From an uncultured Poribacteria bacterium (GTDB lineage Bacteria > Poribacteria > WGA-4E > PCPOR2b), in the NCBI GenBank assembly GCA_958296125.1, contig OY282444.1, positions 1,353,176 through 1,417,175 of the forward strand: 64,000 nucleotides of DNA, written 5' to 3'. Position 1 is the first letter of the stretch; each line of letters opens with the position of its first letter. Under the pieces are notes generated by a model, which made no database searches, had not been told where the DNA came from, and saw nothing but the letters and a program-made list of their open reading frames with translations. The position numbers and the translations under genes are program-made. Of the stretch, positions 60,335 to 64,000 are shown in pieces.

Positions 60335-62842
60335 ATGAATCCCTATTTTCTTTCTGTTGCTCTGCTAGCCGGTTCGATCATCGCTTATGAGATTACGCTG
60401 GTACGCTTATTTTCAATAGCGCAATGGCATCATTTCGCGCACATGATTATCAGTCTAGCGTTGCTTGGGTTCGGTGCCAGTGGGACGGCGATTTCGCTGA
60501 CGCAACGTTGGCTGATGGGGAGTCGGTCAAAATCCGACGGAGTCGGGCAACGCTTCCGCAATATCTATACGACTTGTGGACTTCTCTATTCGATCAGCGT
60601 CGTTGGGTGTTTTGCGCTGAACCAATATGTGCCGTTCAATCCGCTGATGTTGGTCTGGCAGCCGAGTCAGGTGCTATCGCTTTTCGCGTTGTATCTCATT
60701 TTATCGCTCCCGTTTTTCTTCGGTGCAGTCTGCATTGGTCTGGCACTACTCCAATTCGCGGGAAACGTCAACCGTCTCTATTTTTTTGATCTCTTTGGTT
60801 CTGGTATCGGGGCGTTAGGCATCATTGTTACGATGTATCTGATTCCCCCGGCACAAAACCTGACTCTCGTCTCAGCAGTCGGGTTTTGTGCTGTCCTAAT
60901 CGCTAATTGGGGGAGTTGGAGAACGCGGCCTTGGCGGCGAGTTGTCCTGATAACTGGATTCGCCGCTACGTTTATCGGCTATCTTTTATTCAACCCCGTA
61001 ACAATAAGGATCTCACCCTACAAAGGGTTGAGCAGTGTACTGAATTTTCCGGATGCACAAATCCTGAATAAGCGACATAGTCCCCTCGGCATGTTGCATG
61101 TGGTTCACAGTGAGTTAATCCGTGCGGTGCCGGGGTTGAGCCTAAAGGCGCAGCACCCGGTGCAGCCACAGTTGGGCTTATTCACCGATGCCGACGCAAT
61201 GACAGCGATAACCGATTTCGGAGGCGACCTATCAAAACTGGGGTATCTTGGAGATACAACGTCGGCGGTGGCATATCACCTCATTGAACCGCCCCGCGTG
61301 CTGGTCTTGGGTGCCGGCGGCGGTGGGGATGTCCTCAACGCGCTCTACCATGGCGCGGTATCGGTTGATGCAGTGGAGTTAAATCCACAAGTGCTTGAAC
61401 TGGTGGCGAGAGAACACAAGGATTTTGCCGGGCAGATTTACGCGCCAGATTCAACCTATCCGGTACAGGTTTATGTCGCAGAAGCCCGTGGATTTGTGAG
61501 ATCGACAACGAAGCGGTATGATCTCATCCAGATTGCACTGCTTGATTCCGTAAGCGCGTCCGCTGCGGGCACCCACGCCCTGAGTGAAAGTTACCTCTAT
61601 ACCGTTGAGTCGATCGCAGACCTGTATCAACACTTGATGCCTGGGGGGATTGTTTCGATCACGCGTTGGCTGAAAACCCCGCCGCGTGACATGATTCGGT
61701 TATTTGCAACAACAGTTGAGGTATTAGAACAGATTGACGGCGCACTCCCCGCTCAACAGTTGGCGATGATCCGCGGCTGGCGGACCGGCACGTTGTTGAT
61801 AAAGAAAGGGGCCTTCCACGCAGCGGACCGAGCCGCGATTCAGGACTTTTGCCGCGAACGTTCTTTCGATGTGGCGTACTACCCCCAAATGCCGGAGGAG
61901 AAAGCCAATCGTTACAATCAGTTGGCGGAGCCGATCTACTTTCGGGCTGCACAAGCGATTCTGTCCAACGATCGGAAACAATTTTATGAAGGGTATCCCT
62001 TCAATATCCGCCCCACGACCGATAATCGCCCGTATTTCTTTCAATTCTTGCGTTTTGATTCGCTCATTCAGATGGTTCGGACGGTTGGCAGAAGTGCCAT
62101 CCCGTTCATCGAGTGGGGCTATCTACTCCTGATCGTAACACTAATCCAAGCGGTTTTGGCGGGGCTGGTCTTGATCCTGATCCCGCTCTTTTTCCTGAAG
62201 CGGGAAGCTACCTCACCTACCGCTCACAACTCGCGTTTCACCATTTGGCGGGTGTTCAGTTACTTTTTGAGCTTAGGGGTTGGTTTTATGTTCATCGAGA
62301 TGTCATTCATCCAGAAGTTTCTCCTGTTACTTGCGAACCCAACGTATGCGGTCGCGGTTGTGCTGTGTGCGTTCCTTCTCTTTGCGGGATTGGGCAGCCT
62401 TTTCTCGCTGAGATTGAGGAGGATCCGGAGGCTACAACGACATCCAACGCTCGTTGCTATCGGTATGTTATCGGGCCTCGCACTGATTGACCTACAACTG
62501 CTTCCCCCGATTTTTCACTACTTTCTCGCGAGCTCCGACATTCTGAAGATTGCCGTATCAGTTGGACTGATTGCACCTTTAGCGTTTTTCATGGGAATGC
62601 CCTTCCCATTGGGGATAGATTGGTTGCAAAGACACCATCCAAATCTGATCGCTTGGGCGTGGGGCATCAACGGATATGCATCAGTCGTGAGTGCGATTCT
62701 GGCGACCTGTCTCGCTATTGCGTTTGGATTTAACATCGTGATTCTTCTGGCGATCGGGATCTACCTCATCGGTGGGTATGTCCACTTCCGAATGGATCGG
62801 GAGACCGCACCCTATCGCCCTAGTCTCTCTGATAAAAGTTGA
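60335..62842 (+). CDS. Polytopic membrane protein with spermidine-synthase-like methyltransferase-fold domain
   Basis: An 835-residue fusion. About seven N-terminal membrane helices (for example SVALLAGSIIAYEITLVRLF, ILSLPFFFGAVCIGLALLQF) are followed by a spermine/spermidine-synthase-like domain with the nucleotide-type loop VLVLGAGGGGDVLNALYHGA, VDAVELNPQVLELV, RYDLIQIALLDSVS and LYQHLMPGGIVSITRW. Then come several further membrane helices (LLLIVTLIQAVLAGLVLIL, FMFIEMSFIQKFLLLLANPT). Such membrane-bound synthase-like proteins are common in uncultured bacteria and their substrate is unknown. The acidic decarboxylated-AdoMet-binding residues of true spermidine synthases are not convincing here. 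It follows the selenoprotein gene by 16 bases, so both share a transcript. Confidence 0.85.
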   Translation: MNPYFLSVALLAGSIIAYEITLVRLFSIAQWHHFAHMIISLALLGFGASGTAISLTQRWLMGSRSKSDGVGQRFRNIYTTCGLLYSISVVGCFALNQYVPFNPLMLVWQPSQVLSLFALYLILSLPFFFGAVCIGLALLQFAGNVNRLYFFDLFGSGIGALGIIVTMYLIPPAQNLTLVSAVGFCAVLIANWGSWRTRPWRRVVLITGFAATFIGYLLFNPVTIRISPYKGLSSVLNFPDAQILNKRHSPLGMLHVVHSELIRAVPGLSLKAQHPVQPQLGLFTDADAMTAITDFGGDLSKLGYLGDTTSAVAYHLIEPPRVLVLGAGGGGDVLNALYHGAVSVDAVELNPQVLELVAREHKDFAGQIYAPDSTYPVQVYVAEARGFVRSTTKRYDLIQIALLDSVSASAAGTHALSESYLYTVESIADLYQHLMPGGIVSITRWLKTPPRDMIRLFATTVEVLEQIDGALPAQQLAMIRGWRTGTLLIKKGAFHAADRAAIQDFCRERSFDVAYYPQMPEEKANRYNQLAEPIYFRAAQAILSNDRKQFYEGYPFNIRPTTDNRPYFFQFLRFDSLIQMVRTVGRSAIPFIEWGYLLLIVTLIQAVLAGLVLILIPLFFLKREATSPTAHNSRFTIWRVFSYFLSLGVGFMFIEMSFIQKFLLLLANPTYAVAVVLCAFLLFAGLGSLFSLRLRRIRRLQRHPTLVAIGMLSGLALIDLQLLPPIFHYFLASSDILKIAVSVGLIAPLAFFMGMPFPLGIDWLQRHHPNLIAWAWGINGYASVVSAILATCLAIAFGFNIVILLAIGIYLIGGYVHFRMDRETAPYRPSLSDKS

Positions 62843-62878
62843 CAAAGTACACACTTTTAACAAACAAGGAGGCACATC

Positions 62879-63601
62879 ATGAAACAGGGTTTTTTCATTC
62901 TCGCTACATTTCTCTTGTTAATCGCTATACCCCCCTACAGCGTCGGTGATTTGGACAGCGACCGCGAGTGGATGGTCAAAACCCAGATTGACGCACGAGG
63001 CATCACGGATGGTCGGATCGGTGTCAAGAACAAGTCCGTTTTGGAAGCGATGCGGCGGGTACCCCGCCATGAATTTGTCCCGGACCGCCTGAAATCCCGC
63101 GCATATATCGATATACCCCTGCCGATTGGGTATGACCAGAGCATTTCGCAACCGTATATCGTTGCATATATGACGGAACTGCTCGACCCTCAAAAAGAGC
63201 ACAAGGTGCTCGAAGTGGGCACCGGGTCGGGGTATCAAGCGGCGGTTTTAGCGGAGTTGGTCGATCACGTCTATACGATTGAAATTATCAAGGAGCTTGG
63301 CGAAAGTGCCGAAAAGCGGCTGAAGCGGCTTGACTATAAAAACGTGACAGTGAAAATCGGTGATGGTTACTTCGGTTGGGAGGAACATGCGCCTTATGAC
63401 GCTATCATTGTCACGGCTGCGCCGGATCATATTCCACCGCTGTTGCTGCATCAACTCAAGCCCGGTGGCAGCTTGTGTATTCCGGTTGGTGGGCGTTTCC
63501 GGGTGCAGAATCTGACACTTGTCCAAAAAACAGAAGCGGGTTCGATTATGACGAGGCAGGTGATGCCGGTCCGTTTTGTCCCGTTGACCGGGAAGCATTG
63601 A
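62879..63601 (+). CDS. pcm: Exported protein-L-isoaspartate O-methyltransferase
   Basis: A 240-residue methyltransferase of the Pcm family, which repairs isoaspartyl residues in aged proteins using AdoMet. The N-terminus MKQGFFILATFLLLIAIPPY is a likely signal peptide, unusual but known for some Pcm copies, so repair would be in the envelope. Motifs: MRRVPRHEFVPDRL, IPLPIGYDQSISQPYIVAYM, the AdoMet loop VLEVGTGSGYQAAVLAELV, VKIGDGYFGWEEHAPYDAII and LKPGGSLCIPVGG. AAGGAGG lies six bases before the ATG at 62879. AdoMet in the periplasm would have to be supplied or the signal may instead be a membrane anchor. Confidence 0.93.
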   Translation: MKQGFFILATFLLLIAIPPYSVGDLDSDREWMVKTQIDARGITDGRIGVKNKSVLEAMRRVPRHEFVPDRLKSRAYIDIPLPIGYDQSISQPYIVAYMTELLDPQKEHKVLEVGTGSGYQAAVLAELVDHVYTIEIIKELGESAEKRLKRLDYKNVTVKIGDGYFGWEEHAPYDAIIVTAAPDHIPPLLLHQLKPGGSLCIPVGGRFRVQNLTLVQKTEAGSIMTRQVMPVRFVPLTGKH

Positions 63602-63645
63602 ATCCATTCTGAGTGAAATAGCACTGCACTATTGAGGAGAATATT

Positions 63646-64000
63646 GTGAGTAATGGAAATACAAACGGTTTGCCGACATGGGATTTGTCGGATCTTTACG
63701 ATGGCGTTGATGATTCGCGGTTAGACACTGACCTAAATTCGATGGTCGATCAAGCAGCAAAGTTTGAGGAGAAGTACAAAAGCCGCATCGCCTCAGCAGA
63801 TGTGACCGCTGGCCTGTTAGCCAACGCACTCAACGATTATGAAATCTTGATGACAGCACAGTACAAGCCAGGGTCTTATGCCAATCTGCTGTTTTCGACT
63901 GACACCGCGGATGCCCGACGAGGTGCACTGTTACAAAGAACGCGGGAGATCGGGTCAGCAGCGGCGACCCATCTGATTTTCTTTGACCTTGAAATCGGTA
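63646..64000 (+). CDS. M3 family oligoendopeptidase F-like protein, N-terminal part (runs off the right edge)
   Basis: Zinc oligopeptidase of the M3 family, 118 residues visible. The start is the GTG at 63646 with GAGGAG six bases upstream. It reads LPTWDLSDLYDGVDDSRLDT, the typical PepF-like start, and has the SYANLLFSTDTADARRGALL segment. The HExxH zinc site would lie outside the window. It follows the pcm gene by 44 bases. Confidence 0.85.
   Translation, partial: MSNGNTNGLPTWDLSDLYDGVDDSRLDTDLNSMVDQAAKFEEKYKSRIASADVTAGLLANALNDYEILMTAQYKPGSYANLLFSTDTADARRGALLQRTREIGSAAATHLIFFDLEIG

Noticed and set aside
1-64000. CRISPR array
   Set aside because: The repeats found are scattered single or double hairpins without regular spacers.

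Overview
The window looks like chromosome from an uncultured bacterium of the Candidatus Poribacteria type. The evidence is the C-terminal sorting-like tail with an N/S-YPNPFNP-(E/D)-(T/V)-WIPY core on two large secreted proteins (19343-21724 and 22236-24581). Two phytanoyl-CoA dioxygenases, enolase-superfamily sugar-acid enzymes, sugar-isomerase TIM barrels, M55/M16/M48 peptidases and YCF48-type propellers fit the same picture. The assignment is by recognition only; there is no rRNA or universal marker phylogeny here. Gene density is ordinary, and most of the first 21 kb is read from the minus strand.

Layout. 1-4095: type I restriction-modification operon hsdM-hsdS-hsdR (hsdR runs off the left edge). 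4320-6000: a phytanoyl-CoA dioxygenase and a tandemly duplicated small membrane coiled-coil gene. 6049-12363: NtrC-type response regulator, histidine kinase, fused SecDF, tRNA-Arg(CCT) and apt. 12401-17303: sugar-isomerase-like proteins, a Spy-like lipoprotein, an enolase-superfamily enzyme and a D-aminopeptidase. 17331-24581: a cis-prenyltransferase, a lipoprotein, a secreted metallopeptidase and a propeller/IPT surface protein. 24745-26686: a selenoprotein of the PrdB/GrdB type, divergent from an Ldh-family dehydrogenase. 26724-40396: M48 and M16 peptidases, a second PhyH protein, an ABC permease/ATPase pair, a thioesterase, a TPR protein, a phosphatase, a bicupin and a UPF0173 hydrolase. 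40881-52815: catabolic and secreted proteins (FAH, MIP channel, galactonate dehydratase-like, YyaL-DsbD fusion, SDR, a 14-blade-motif YCF48 lipoprotein, a coiled-coil membrane protein). 52852-58886: an accessory island. 59209-64000: a second selenoprotein (SnoaL-thioredoxin fusion), a spermidine-synthase-like membrane protein, an exported isoaspartyl methyltransferase and the start of an M3 oligopeptidase.

The most notable content is two genes that ordinary ORF calling cuts at an in-frame UGA. Gene 24745-25482 reads through UGA at 25000-25002 into a UPLC motif and a conserved GEPNNP-containing tail. Gene 59209-60318 reads through UGA at 59944-59946 into a UPKC motif inside a thioredoxin-like domain that is fused behind a signal peptide and a SnoaL-like domain. 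In both, a hairpin follows the UGA at bacterial-SECIS distance, and the remaining gene continues in frame to a normal stop. No Sec machinery (selA, selB, selC, selD) lies in this window.

The island at 52852-58886 joins a large nuclease-methylase enzyme, whose insertion appears to have cut off a sulfatase gene after about 51 codons, to an AT-richer string of overlapping genes: a four-helix membrane protein, a 44-residue membrane peptide, a DUF6414-like protein and a membrane lipase. I suggest, as inference only, that this string is an uncharacterised defence-type module.

Intergenic DNA is full of short non-coding repeats: elements with imperfect terminal inverted repeats built on TTAACTCAAGTTGCTA, hairpins GGCATACGGAGTATGCC and CCCGATAAGATCGGG, GGGATTTGGAAATCCC units, and GTGAAACGTGATGCG repeats, one of which is translated as part of a lipoprotein leader. 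No CRISPR array, rRNA, complete transposase gene or replication origin was seen.
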